DNA of 64,000 bases from Coriobacteriia bacterium (lineage in GTDB: Bacteria > Actinomycetota > Coriobacteriia > Anaerosomatales > PHET01). A program made the position numbers and the translations under genes. Shown here in pieces: positions 1 to 8,616 of this stretch (position 1 is its first letter; each line of letters starts with the position of its first letter). The notes below the pieces were generated by a model, which was not told the origin of the DNA, did not search any database, and saw nothing but the letters and a program-made list of their open reading frames with translations. The stretch spans positions 1-64,000 of the forward strand of contig JAXMKZ010000051.1 in NCBI GenBank assembly GCA_034370385.1, written 5' to 3'.

Positions 1-763
1 CGAGGCGTGTCACCCCAAGGAGTTCGACCTGATGCCGGCCAACCATACGATGGGCTTCATCAAGAAGACCCACGCCAAGCGCGCCGACGCCGACCCGGCC
101 TACTGTGCCATGTGCCACCCCTCGGACTTCTGCGTGGGGTGCCACCGCGGCAAGGCCGTGAGCCCCAACGCCCCCGGCTACCAGATCATCCCCGATGACC
201 ACAAGAAGAAAGAATGGCAGACGGGTCACGGCCCGCTCTACCTCGACGGCAAGGGTGCCTGCGGCTCGTGCCACGACGACGCCAGCTGTAAACGCTGCCA
301 CAAGACCGTCATGCCGCACCCGCTGGGATGGATCGAGGAGCATGCTCCTGACCCGGGCGTGCCCAAAGATGACTGCAACATCTGCCACACGGACCGCAGT
401 TCGTGCCAAGACTGTCACCATACGGGCGTCGATCGCTCGGAGCTGACACGCAAGAACTGCACTCCGTGCCACGATGAGATGAAGCAGGTGCCGGCCACCG
501 GTATCAAGCACAAATCCTTCGCCGAGCATGCGGTCCACTTCGACGTCAAAGAGAAGAAGGGAAGATACTACCGGTGCGATGATTGCCACATAGGATTCGG
601 CAGCGTCGGCACCGGTCAGAAGAAGGAGGGCCTGCCCGAGGCCACGCACGAGTTGAGGCTCTGCTTCGGGTGTCACGGAAACCTGGACTACCAGAACCGG
701 GAGATCGCCCCGTGGACGGGGCGCGAGTTGTGCATCAGGTGCCATACCGACCTCTATCTCTAG
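1..763 (+). CDS. Multiheme c-type cytochrome, C-terminal part (5' end outside window)
   Basis: The reading frame is open from the first bases and ends at TAG 761-763, so only the C-terminal ~253 residues are seen. Ten complete CxxCH heme-binding motifs are visible (CAMCH, CVGCH, CGSCH, CKRCH, CNICH, CQDCH, CTPCH, CDDCH, CFGCH, CIRCH), and an eleventh (CEACH) is cut by the window edge. Extra histidines between motifs (HTMGF, HKKKEW, HAVHF) can serve as distal ligands. The spacing and the pattern CHPxxFCVxCHxGKxVxP recur in the 24-heme cytochrome at 32388, so the two are related. An extracytoplasmic electron-transfer role is inferred from the family; substrate or partner cannot be told. It precedes the TPR and NHL genes, which have their own promoter. 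Confidence 0.93.
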   Translation, partial: EACHPKEFDLMPANHTMGFIKKTHAKRADADPAYCAMCHPSDFCVGCHRGKAVSPNAPGYQIIPDDHKKKEWQTGHGPLYLDGKGACGSCHDDASCKRCHKTVMPHPLGWIEEHAPDPGVPKDDCNICHTDRSSCQDCHHTGVDRSELTRKNCTPCHDEMKQVPATGIKHKSFAEHAVHFDVKEKKGRYYRCDDCHIGFGSVGTGQKKEGLPEATHELRLCFGCHGNLDYQNREIAPWTGRELCIRCHTDLYL

Positions 764-826
764 TCGCAGGTTGGCAGGTTGGTCGCTTGTGCTTGACGAG
801 GGACCGGAAATGACATCCTCGGGCAT

Positions 827-855
827 TTGACACCCGCGGCGTTCGTCCGTAGATT
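827..855 (+). promoter_or_regulatory. Sigma-70-type promoter for the TPR/NHL gene pair
   Basis: TTGACA (827-832) is separated by 17 bp from TAGATT (850-855), close to consensus. The predicted transcription start falls near 862. This makes the upstream GTG at 862 an unlikely translation start and supports the GTG at 925. Confidence 0.65.
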
Positions 856-924
856 CGCCCAGTGACCCTATGGCGTCGAAAGAACAGCCCCGGCAGGCTC
901 CGACGTCTCGCAAGGGAGTATCGA

Positions 925-1929
925 GTGTTGGACTTCAAGCGTGTCAGGCCGCTCGACGCGGCCATCGTCGCCCTCGTCGTGGTAGTTGCTATCCTCGGCG
1001 GCTATCTGGGCTACACCGTGTGGCAGAACAGCCGCCAGGTCGTGGGGTCTTCGCCCGTCTCGCGTGGCATCGAGGACCTCGTGGCTTCGGTTCGCCAGAA
1101 CCCCGACAACCTGCCCATGCGCATGCGGTTGGCGCAGGCCTACATGCTCGCTGGGCGTCGCAACGAGGCCGTGGACCAGTACGAGACCATTCTCAAGGCA
1201 AGCAAGGACTACGCGCCTGCGCTAGCCGGTCTGGGCACGTTGGCGCTGCGCGAGGGTGATTTCGCGACGGCCGAGGGCTACTTCCGTCGGGCGTCGGAGC
1301 TGTTCGCCAAGCAGCCGGGCGCGGCGGGCTCGCAGGCACTTGAGCAGTCGTACTTCTACCTAGGCACCGCCCTGCTCGAGCAGAAGGAGTACGAGGAGGC
1401 GTCAAGCTACTTCAAAGCCGCATTGCGCATCAAGCGCGACTCGTCCACGACGCACTATCTGCTCGCGGTCTCTTTGCGCGAGATGGGTCTTGGCTCCGCG
1501 TACCGTGAGGCCCTCGGCAACACGCTGCTGTTCGATCCGAAGCATCCGGAGGCCAACTACGACTACGGTAGGCTCCTCCTCGCAGACGGGGATGAAGCGT
1601 CGGCGGCCGAGCACTTCCGCACGTCGGCGGATTCGGCACCGGGCGTGGATTTCCCGATGGACGCCCTCAATGACATGGGGACCGTCGAGGAGCGCGTGGC
1701 GGCGGCTCGCAAGCTTGCCGCCTCCGACCCGGGGCAGGCGCTCATCGAGGCGCGAGTAGCAGTCGCGATGGATCCGAAGTCGGTTCCGGCGTTCCTGGTG
1801 CTTGGTGACCTGTACGCGGAAGCCGGCAACGAGAACCGAGCGCGCGATGCGTACCGCAAGGTGCTCACGCTGGATGCGGCCAACGATGCGGCGAAGGCCG
1901 GCTTGGAGCGAGTGGGCGATGGATCCTAA
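925..1929 (+). CDS. Membrane-anchored tetratricopeptide-repeat protein
   Basis: 334 residues from GTG 925, chosen because AGGGAG (913-918) lies 6 nt upstream; the in-frame GTG at 862 coincides with the predicted transcription start and has no ribosome-binding site. An N-terminal transmembrane helix (about residues 12-32, rich in V/A/I/L) is followed by TPR-type repeats to the C-terminus, for example segments ending in LRIKRDSSTTHYLLAVSLRE and AGNENRARDAYRKVLTLD. TPR domains scaffold protein complexes; the orientation after one N-terminal helix would place the repeats outside the cytoplasm. The stop overlaps the start of the NHL gene, indicating translational coupling. TPR/NHL pairs beside multiheme cytochromes suggest an assembly or scaffolding role for cytochrome complexes, which is inference. 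Confidence 0.85.
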   Translation: MLDFKRVRPLDAAIVALVVVVAILGGYLGYTVWQNSRQVVGSSPVSRGIEDLVASVRQNPDNLPMRMRLAQAYMLAGRRNEAVDQYETILKASKDYAPALAGLGTLALREGDFATAEGYFRRASELFAKQPGAAGSQALEQSYFYLGTALLEQKEYEEASSYFKAALRIKRDSSTTHYLLAVSLREMGLGSAYREALGNTLLFDPKHPEANYDYGRLLLADGDEASAAEHFRTSADSAPGVDFPMDALNDMGTVEERVAAARKLAASDPGQALIEARVAVAMDPKSVPAFLVLGDLYAEAGNENRARDAYRKVLTLDAANDAAKAGLERVGDGS

Positions 1930-3481
1930 GGACCCGATGGGCAACGTGCCCCAGATACCGGATCCGGTGCATGGCAGCCCGCTCGACGTGGAGCAGGCCA
2001 GGCGCGACGAGTCCGGCCCGCGCAAGCTCACGAGAAAAGAGCGACGCCGCCGCTGGTGGCTGCTGGGACTGCTGCTGGTTCTGCTCGCCCTGCTCGCCTA
2101 CAGCACCTACTACTACTTCCAGAATCGCCGCCTTCCGCTGGTGGGCATCGAGGCGCCGGAGGTTACCGAGCCGCCGCGCTACCTGTACTCGATCACCGGC
2201 ACCGGCAAGAACGAGCTGCAGATCCCCCTTGGCGTCGGTGTCGGCCCCGATGGCCGGGTCTACGTCGTCGACTTCGGCAAACGCCGCGTGAGTGTTTTCA
2301 CCAACGCCGGCCGCTATCTCTTTGCTTTCAAGGAGATCAGCGACGGTGAGGAGCTTCAGAATCCCGTCCAGATCACCATCCAGGGCGAAGAAGTCTGGGT
2401 CACCGACAGGCGGCTGCGCAGCATCGAGATCTTCGATCTGGAGGGCGAGCACCTGCGCACCTTTGAGCCAGTGGGCGAGGAGCTCGATTGGTCGCCGTTG
2501 GCCGTCGGTTTCGCCGCTGACGGTGGCTTCGTGGTCACGGACGTGGGCAACACCGAGAAACATCGCGTGCACTACTTCACAGCGGAGGGCAGCCGCACGG
2601 CCACCTTCGGACGCACCTTCCAGGCCAACGCCCCAGAGGAAGAGCCGGGCTCATTCTTCTTCCCGACCGGTGTGGCCATCGCCAAGGACGGAAGCGTCTA
2701 CATCGCTGATGGCAACAACCGTCGCGTTCAGGTGTTCGACTCCGCTGGCGCGTTCAAGCGGTTCGTCGACACATCAGGCGTGCCGCGCGGGATCATCATC
2801 GATGCCGTGGAGCGCTTTTACGTGGTTGATGCAATCGCGCATGCGATCGATGTCTACGACCTTGAAGGCGCGCTGATCACGCAGTTCGGCGGGCGAGGCC
2901 TCGGTATCGGGCAGTTCAACTACCCCAACTACATCGCGCTTGACCCCAAGGGCAAGATCTTCGTCTCCGATCGAGAGAACGACCAGGTGCAGGTCTGGGG
3001 ATGGCCGACGCTTGAGCCACCGGCCATCGTGGTGCCCAAGTCGCCGTGGGGCTGGCTTGCGTGCTTGGCCCCGCTGCTGCTTCTGCCGTTGCTCCTGCTG
3101 CGCAAGCGCCGCGTTGTCGTGACACCGGAGTTCATGGAGACGCTCATCGACATGGAGGAGATTGCGCATGCCTCTGAAAAGCGCCGACTGCGTCTGGTCG
3201 CGCCGGTGGCGGATCGGCATCTCTATGCAGGTCGGGTCGTTCAAGACGTCGATCTCGAGCAGCTTCTGTCGTTTGAGGACTACTCGGAGCCTGACGCCCG
3301 GGCGATGGCGGACAAGTACCAGCTGAACGAGCGCGAGGCGATGCTCTTCACGATGGCCGAGCGCGCCAAGGCACTTGCGACCCAAGACATCGAGCTCCGC
3401 CGACTTGCCGCGGTGGCTGACGTACGCACCGTCGACGCCGAGGAGTTCCTCCAGATCTACTTGGGCATCCATGACAAGTGA
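1919..3481 (+). CDS. NHL-repeat protein with two transmembrane helices
   Basis: 520 residues from ATG 1919, overlapping the previous stop by 11 nt. A basic segment (ERRRR) precedes TM1 (about residues 46-66). Residues ~80-370 form repeated NHL units (GVGPDGRVYVVDFGKRRVSVF, GVAIAKDGSVYIADGNNRRVQVF, YIALDPKGKIFVSDREN), expected to fold as a beta-propeller. TM2 (about 377-395, WLACLAPLLLLPLLLL) is followed by a ~125-residue hydrophilic tail on the cytoplasmic side. The topology thus places the propeller outside and both termini inside. NHL propellers bind proteins or ligands and no catalytic residues can be named. The context beside a multiheme cytochrome and a TPR protein suggests a docking platform for a cytochrome complex. 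Function is not established. Confidence 0.88.
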   Translation: MDPKDPMGNVPQIPDPVHGSPLDVEQARRDESGPRKLTRKERRRRWWLLGLLLVLLALLAYSTYYYFQNRRLPLVGIEAPEVTEPPRYLYSITGTGKNELQIPLGVGVGPDGRVYVVDFGKRRVSVFTNAGRYLFAFKEISDGEELQNPVQITIQGEEVWVTDRRLRSIEIFDLEGEHLRTFEPVGEELDWSPLAVGFAADGGFVVTDVGNTEKHRVHYFTAEGSRTATFGRTFQANAPEEEPGSFFFPTGVAIAKDGSVYIADGNNRRVQVFDSAGAFKRFVDTSGVPRGIIIDAVERFYVVDAIAHAIDVYDLEGALITQFGGRGLGIGQFNYPNYIALDPKGKIFVSDRENDQVQVWGWPTLEPPAIVVPKSPWGWLACLAPLLLLPLLLLRKRRVVVTPEFMETLIDMEEIAHASEKRRLRLVAPVADRHLYAGRVVQDVDLEQLLSFEDYSEPDARAMADKYQLNEREAMLFTMAERAKALATQDIELRRLAAVADVRTVDAEEFLQIYLGIHDK

Positions 3482-3501
3482 CAGCCTTAACGAACTGGTG
3501 G

Positions 3502-3530
3502 TTGACCTCGCATACGCAGGGGAGTATGGT
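3502..3530 (+). promoter_or_regulatory. Promoter of the formate dehydrogenase operon
   Basis: TTGACC (3502-3507), 17-bp spacer, TATGGT (3525-3530). Predicted transcription start is around 3537. The Rex-type operator begins a few bases further on and the first substantial gene starts only at 3992, so the transcript has a ~450-nt leader. Confidence 0.65.
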
Positions 3531-3543
3531 GTTTGTGTGGGAC

Positions 3544-3561
3544 TTGTAACGCTTGTTACAA
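3544..3561. promoter_or_regulatory. Rex operator (ROP box) in front of the formate dehydrogenase operon
   Basis: TTGTAACGCTTGTTACAA is a perfect 7-4-7 inverted repeat with the architecture of Rex boxes (TTGTGAA-N4-TTCACAA type). It covers about +7 to +24 of the predicted transcript, a position where a bound repressor would block transcription. A near-identical sequence sits in the promoter of the rex gene in this same window (40827-40844), which strongly supports the assignment. Repression when NADH/NAD+ is low and relief when NADH is high is the known Rex behaviour. Confidence 0.8.
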
Positions 3562-3645
3562 GGAGGTTCTAGTCCGGCAACGTGGAACCGCCCGCGATTG
3601 ATATGAACGCGAAACATCGAGATCTCCGAGCTCCTCTGACCTAAC

Positions 3646-3745
3646 GCACCGCCCGCGGTGCCACGGTCGCCGAGCCGCCTAGGGTGTCACGGGAAACGGT
3701 GGCGCCTCCCTCCTTGGAAAGGAGATCGCAGTGCGACGGCCTCAT
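3646..3745 (+). promoter_or_regulatory. Molybdenum-cofactor (Moco/Tuco) riboswitch-like leader
   Basis: The leader of the molybdoenzyme operon folds into a compact structure. Outer stem GTCGC (3666-3670) pairs with GCGAC (3733-3737), stem GCCGCC (674-679 of the 3000 block) pairs with GGTGGC (3698-3703), and then GCCTCCC is followed by CTCC-TTGGAAA-GGAG (3710-3724). The GCCUCCC...UGGAAAGG segment resembles the conserved 3' part of the E. coli moaA Moco RNA as I remember it. A further small hairpin CCTCA-tgcg-TGAGG (3740-3753) follows. The location upstream of a molybdopterin enzyme fits Moco RNAs. Assignment rests on motif recall and location; a covariance-model search would decide. Confidence 0.58.
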
Positions 3746-3801
3746 GCGTGAGGATTCCGTCGTTTCTGCGTCGTTCCAAGGGTAAGGGAGGCGTTACGCA
3801 T

Positions 3802-4002
3802 ATGGGTTACCTGACCGGTACATTGCCTCCGAACGATTTCGGGCTGTGTGCCGGTCTTTTCGTTGTCTGCTCTCGTTCGAACGAAGTCCCGGCGTGGAAG
3901 GAGAAGCACTTCGATTCGTTCGTCATGACCCCGGTGAGGGGTGGGAGCGCGAAGTTTCTGTCCGAAAACCTCGATCAGGAAGGAACGAGGTATGGCAACT
4001 AG
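3802..4002 (+). CDS. Possible 66-residue leader ORF upstream of and overlapping fdhA
   Basis: ATG 3802 is preceded by AGGGAGG (3785-3791) at 10 nt, and the frame stays open to TAG 4000-4002, which overlaps the fdhA start at 3992. The product (MGYLTGTLPPND... SENLDQEG) has no recognisable domain. Translation could couple leader events to fdhA initiation. It may equally be chance openness in GC-rich DNA, and the family is not recognised. Confidence 0.3.
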   Translation: MGYLTGTLPPNDFGLCAGLFVVCSRSNEVPAWKEKHFDSFVMTPVRGGSAKFLSENLDQEGTRYGN

Positions 4003-7000
4003 AGACACCGGGCAGCCGGCGTCGGGGATCACGAGACGTGATTTCCTCAAGACGACCGCTGCTGCCACCGCGGTGGCCGGTTGTGGACTCGAGTTCATGT
4101 ACGATCCCGCCAAGGCGGCGGCGTACGAGTCGAGTCCCCTACACACGGTCACCTTCACCACCTGCCCGTACTGCTCCGCCAGCTGCGGTCAGCGGGTCGT
4201 CAAGGAGAACGCCTCAGGCAAGGTCGTCGACATCTACGGCGACTTCCAGTCCCCCTGGAACTCCGGCGGACTGTGCTCCAAGGGCGCAGGCACGCTCCAG
4301 CTCGTGAACAACCCGCGCCGCATCGGCGCATGGACCGGTGCTGAGCTCCAGGAGATGACCGGCAGCACCGATCACCCGGTCAACAACGTCTTCAAGGCGA
4401 CCGGCAGCGACGTGGCCTACAAGCGCGCGGGCAACGACCCCTGGACCGCAGTCCCGCTCGCAGAGGCGATGGAGGACATCGCTGAAGGACTTGTGGCGGC
4501 TCGCGGTGCGCTGAGCACTACGACATACAACCAGAAGAACGTCGCGTTCTTCGGCTCGTCGCATATGAACAACGAGCAGAACTACCTCTACCGCAAGCTG
4601 ATCGCGACGTTCGGCTCGAGCAACGTCGAGCATCAGGCCCGTATATGACACTCGTCCACGGTGGCCGGTCTGGCCGCCGCATTCGGACGTGGTGCAATGA
4701 CGAACAACTGGGCCGACATCGGCAACACGACACTCGTCATGGTCATGGGCGCGAATCCGGTTGAGAACCACCCTGCGTGCATCGCGCACATCAACAGGGC
4801 GCGCTTCCCGAAGGACTACTTCGCCTCCACTGATCCTCGGTCGAACAAGAAGCCGGCCGATCTCATCGTTGTCGACCCCCGGAAGACGCGCACCGCGCTT
4901 CAGGTCGATCCGAACCGACCGGGCGATCGTTACGTCCGTATTCGCCCTGGCACTGACATCGCCTTCGTCAATGGTGTCATCCGCGCAATCATCGCTGAGA
5001 TGGAGACACGCCTAGCAGGGGATCCGGTTCGCGATAAGTTCTACGCGTTCCTGAACCAGGGCGCGAATCCTGCTGCAGCGACGATTCCCGCGTGGTCGCG
5101 CCAGTCCTTCTTCCCCAACAAGTCGACCGGCGGCAGCGGCTTCGGTGCACCGATCTCTGGTGCGGTTGACGGCGGTTCGAAGTACACGGATGCGCGCTTC
5201 ATCATCCGTGGCGACGGCAATGACTACGATCGCGAGGATGTGGGCCTCACGGGCGCTGCGCTGGTCGGCGGCGAGACTCCCGCACAGATCATCTACGGCT
5301 TCCCGAAGAAGGCAGCCACCGTGCTCGGTGATCCCAACACGGTGTACAACCGCCTCAAGGCTCACGTCGATCCGTACACGCAGGCCACCGTCGCCGACAT
5401 CTGCGGCTGCACTACGGCTGACGTACGGTTCGTGGCTGATGCCTACATCGCCAACAGCCGCTGCTCGAGCGGCGCGACACCTGACCCCGACGGCAACTGG
5501 CCCGGTAACGGCCCGACCGGCGTCGGCACTGCGGGTGAGGATCCCCGTAACGCCTCGTATCGTGCCACGACCATGCTCTATGCGATGGGCTTGACGCAGC
5601 ACACGTGCGGAGGCCAGAACGTCAAGTCGTTCGCCGTCCTGCAGACGCTCATGGGCAACCTGGGTCGTGCCGGAGGCGGCATCAATGCCCTGCGTGGTAT
5701 CCACAACGTCCAAGGCTCGACCGACATGGGCGTTCTCTATCACCTGATTCCTGCGTACTCGGGCAATCCGTCGACGCAGGTGACGGCGATTCCGGACACG
5801 ACCACCAACGCGTTCGGTAAGTACATGGACAACCTGTGGGGTTTGCCGTTGTCCGGTACCGGTACTCGCACGGACATGAACGGTTCGTACGACGATGCCT
5901 ACTACACCGCGCGTGGCGCGTTGCAGCAGGCCGGCTTCCTGAACATGACGCGTTTTTGGTTCGGTCCCACGGCTGACGGCACCACTCCCCACATAGCCGA
6001 TGGCGATCGCACCAAGATCGATGCGGCGTACTCGCTGTGGCCGAAGGGCAACGGCGACAACCACGTCCTCATGTTCCGCAAGATGGCGAGTGGTGACACG
6101 AAGGCGGCCGTCGTCTGGGGACAGAACCCCGCGGTCACCGAGCCCAACCAGAGCAAGATCCGGGAAGGCTTCTACAATCTCGATCTGCTTGTTGTCACGG
6201 ATCTCTTCGAGACCGAGACCGCGGGCGTGGACCGTAAGCCCGCCGGTGTGACCTTCCTGCTGCCCTCGTGCTCACATGTGGAGAAGGCAGGCTCGTCGGC
6301 CAACTCCGGTCGCGTGCTGCAGTGGCGCTATCAGTCGACCCTTCCCAGGGGAGCCAGCAAGGACGACACGCACCTGCTGCTGATGCTCGCCAAGGCGCTC
6401 GACGTCAATGTGGTCGGAGGCAGCGCGTTCTCGCACATCAAGGCCGTTTGGGACACCGGTGCGTACGGGTTCACCTACACGGGTTCCGTCTACGACAACC
6501 TGTTCGGCCGCCAGTACGGCTGGGACGGCGCGAGTGACTTCAATGCTGTCTCGCTCGTCGGTGACTACGTGGCCCCGCTGGGCACGACCGTCGACGCCGC
6601 GCCCGGGATCGACACCGGCAAAACGCTGACCGGTTCGGAGGCCGTTGCGGAGTACATGTACCAGCAGATGAGCCGTGCAACCGGTGGCGCAGGTACTCCG
6701 GGAACCGGGTGCATCTGGATCTACACGAACGGTTATTCGACTGGCAAGACCACGAACAAGCATGCCGGCCAGTCCGACTGGGCTGTCTCGAACCGCGCCA
6801 AGTCCCGCAGCCGCTGGGACGGCAACGGCACGTTCGCGTTCCCCGGCTGGGGCTACTCGTGGCTCGTCAACCGCCGCGTACTGTACAACCAGGGCGAGAT
6901 CCCTGGCGACATCAACGACTGGTTCATGAGTGCTGAGTCGCAGTCCAGGATGTTCAATGCGGTTGCCGGCTCCGCACCCGCCCTGCTCAACTACTCTCGC

Positions 7001-7693
7001 TGGTATCGCACGTATCACATGCTGTCGGACACCCCTCGTGGCGACGACAACCTCGTGCCGGCGATACACAAGCAGGGACCGGGCGGCGCGGAGAGCTCAC
7101 GTCGCTTCCCCGGGCATACCGAACCGTACGAGAGTCCTCGCGAGGACCTGGTGGCAACGTGGGGCAAGAACGCGTCTGCCACGGGCGCTCTGGGCACTGG
7201 CACGGCGAACACCTATGAGAACCTGCTGATGAGCGGCACCGCGAAGGGTGCGGTCGCGAGCTTCCCGCTGGTGCTCACCACCATCCGGTGCGTCGAGCAC
7301 TTCCAGGGCGGTCCGATCACGCGCAACAACTGGTGGAATGTCGAGCAGGAGCCCGAGCCGTGGGTCGAGATCAACTCGGCGGACGCGCTGCTGTACGGCA
7401 TCAACGACGGCGACATGGTGAACGTCACCACCGCCCGTTCGAACTCGACGAGCAACCAGGAAGGACGCACCGTGGGCGCTGCCGGATTCGCGAAGGGCTT
7501 CCGCGCACGCGTGGGTGGCGGCCTGCAGGCCAACCAGCGTGTTGGCCGGGGCGTCGTCGCGATTCCGTGGCACTGGGGTGACCGTGGCCTTTCGGCCGGC
7601 TCCCGAGCGAACGACCTCTGTATCGATGCGGGTGATGCGAATACCTACATCCCTGAGTACAAGGCCTGTCTGTGCAAGATCGAGAAGCTGTAA
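3992..7693 (+). CDS. fdhA: Formate dehydrogenase alpha subunit, selenocysteine- and molybdopterin-containing, Tat-exported
   Basis: One 1233-residue protein read through an in-frame UGA at 4646-4648 (Sec219). Annotated without readthrough it would wrongly appear as two ORFs. ATG 3992 follows AGGAAGGA (3977-3984). Twin-arginine signal RRDFLK starts at residue 15. The [4Fe-4S] ligands are C58, C61, C65 and C95 in CPYCSASC...GLCSKG. Around the active site the sequence reads QARI-U-HSSTVAGLA...FGRGAMTNNW, the FdnG/FdoG signature (NQARV-U-H in E. coli), with the catalytic His directly after Sec. The C-terminus has the molybdopterin-dinucleotide binding domain. The enzyme oxidises formate to CO2 outside the membrane. 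It is ~220 residues longer than E. coli FdnG. It is followed by FeS and heme subunits in the same operon, under Rex and Moco-like control. Confidence 0.95.
4646..4678 (+). promoter_or_regulatory. Selenocysteine codon and SECIS hairpin in fdhA
   Basis: UGA 4646-4648 is followed after 11 nt by GGTGGCCGGTCTGGCCGCC (4660-4678). This forms a 7-bp stem (one G-U pair) capped by the pentaloop GGUCU. The E. coli fdhF element as I recall it has the same 11-nt spacing and the same GGUCU apex recognised by SelB. This is direct structural support for Sec insertion rather than a stop. Confidence 0.9.
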
Positions 7694-7707
7694 AGGAGGT
7701 GTGACCG

Positions 7708-8616
7708 ATGACTGTGATGGCAATCCTTCAAGAAGTCGACAAGTGCATGCGCTGCAACGGCTGCGTCGTCGCCTGCAAGCGCGTATGGGAAACGAAGCTC
7801 CCCGAGGACATCGAGGACGTTAAGCCGTTCCGTGCGGTCGTCAAGGCCAATCAGCGCCTGGCGATCAAGTCCAACCGTCGTGGCGACATGGGTCCGTTCG
7901 TCCGCTTCACGTGTTGGCACTGTCCTGATCCGCCCTGTGCGGGGTCGTGCCCCTTCAGCGCGATCGTCAAGCAGGAGAACGGCGCTGTGAGCGTCGACAA
8001 CACCAAGTGCGATCCGGATGCCTGCAACCCGAACGCTGGGCTCGGCGCACCGTACCCGTGCGAGGTTTCTTGTCAGCGCGGCGGTTATCCGAAGACCGGC
8101 TTCGCCTATCAGGCTACTCCGGACGTCGTCAAGATGAACAAGTGCACGCTGTGCAATGGTCGCGCCGGTTCCGACGCGCAGATCACCGCTGTCGGCGGCG
8201 ATCCGCTCCTCGGCCTTCCGACCCGTGCTACGTCTGCTGAAATCGGCGATGTGCCGGAGAAGAAGCATGAGCCGGCCTGCGTCAGTAGCTGCCCGGCAAA
8301 GGCGATGATGTGGGACACGCGGGAGAACATCCTCGAGTACCTCAACACCGCTGCCAACGGCTACTACAATCCCGCCACCGGTTGGCGCGGATGGGCGGGT
8401 TCCGGTTCCATCTACTGGGCCAGCCGTAGCAACCGCTTCACCCCGCCGAAGGCCGACCCGTTCATCGAGGATCACGTAGCCCCGATGGCGTCGAGCCTGC
8501 TGAGCGGCTCCAAGTTGCTCCTGCCGACGATCGTCATCGGCGGACTGGCCGCGATCTCTGCGCGCCGAACCAGCAACGAAGAAGAAGCATCGATGATCGA
8601 AGGGGGTGTGAAGTGA
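7708..8616 (+). CDS. fdhB: Formate dehydrogenase iron-sulfur (beta) subunit with C-terminal membrane anchor
   Basis: 302 residues; ATG 7708 follows a perfect AAAGGAGGTG, 15 nt after fdhA ends. Ferredoxin-type cysteine groups are CMRCNGCVVAC, CWHCPDPPCAGSC, CDPDAC...CEVSC and CTLCN...CVSSCPAK, consistent with four [4Fe-4S] clusters as in FdnH/FdoH. A hydrophobic helix near residues 268-285 (LLLPTIVIGGLAAI) is the likely anchor. It carries no signal peptide, so it would be exported by hitch-hiking with the Tat-targeted alpha subunit. Electrons pass from the molybdenum site through these clusters. No FdnI-type cytochrome b follows; a c-type cytochrome does, overlapping by one base. Confidence 0.93.
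   Translation: MTVMAILQEVDKCMRCNGCVVACKRVWETKLPEDIEDVKPFRAVVKANQRLAIKSNRRGDMGPFVRFTCWHCPDPPCAGSCPFSAIVKQENGAVSVDNTKCDPDACNPNAGLGAPYPCEVSCQRGGYPKTGFAYQATPDVVKMNKCTLCNGRAGSDAQITAVGGDPLLGLPTRATSAEIGDVPEKKHEPACVSSCPAKAMMWDTRENILEYLNTAANGYYNPATGWRGWAGSGSIYWASRSNRFTPPKADPFIEDHVAPMASSLLSGSKLLLPTIVIGGLAAISARRTSNEEEASMIEGGVK

Noticed and set aside
862-924. Upstream start (GTG 862) for the TPR protein
   Set aside because: It coincides with the predicted transcription start from the promoter at 827-855 and lacks a ribosome-binding site.
3560-3584. AAGGAGGT after the Rex box as a ribosome site for a short ORF at GTG 3582
   Set aside because: Spacing is 14 nt and the frame ends after about 20 codons with no recognisable peptide; the sequence is part of the operator flank.
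4646-4661. fdhA as two genes or a pseudogene split by a stop codon
   Set aside because: Both parts are in the same frame, the residues around the UGA match the Sec site of FdnG-type enzymes, and an SECIS hairpin follows at the expected distance.
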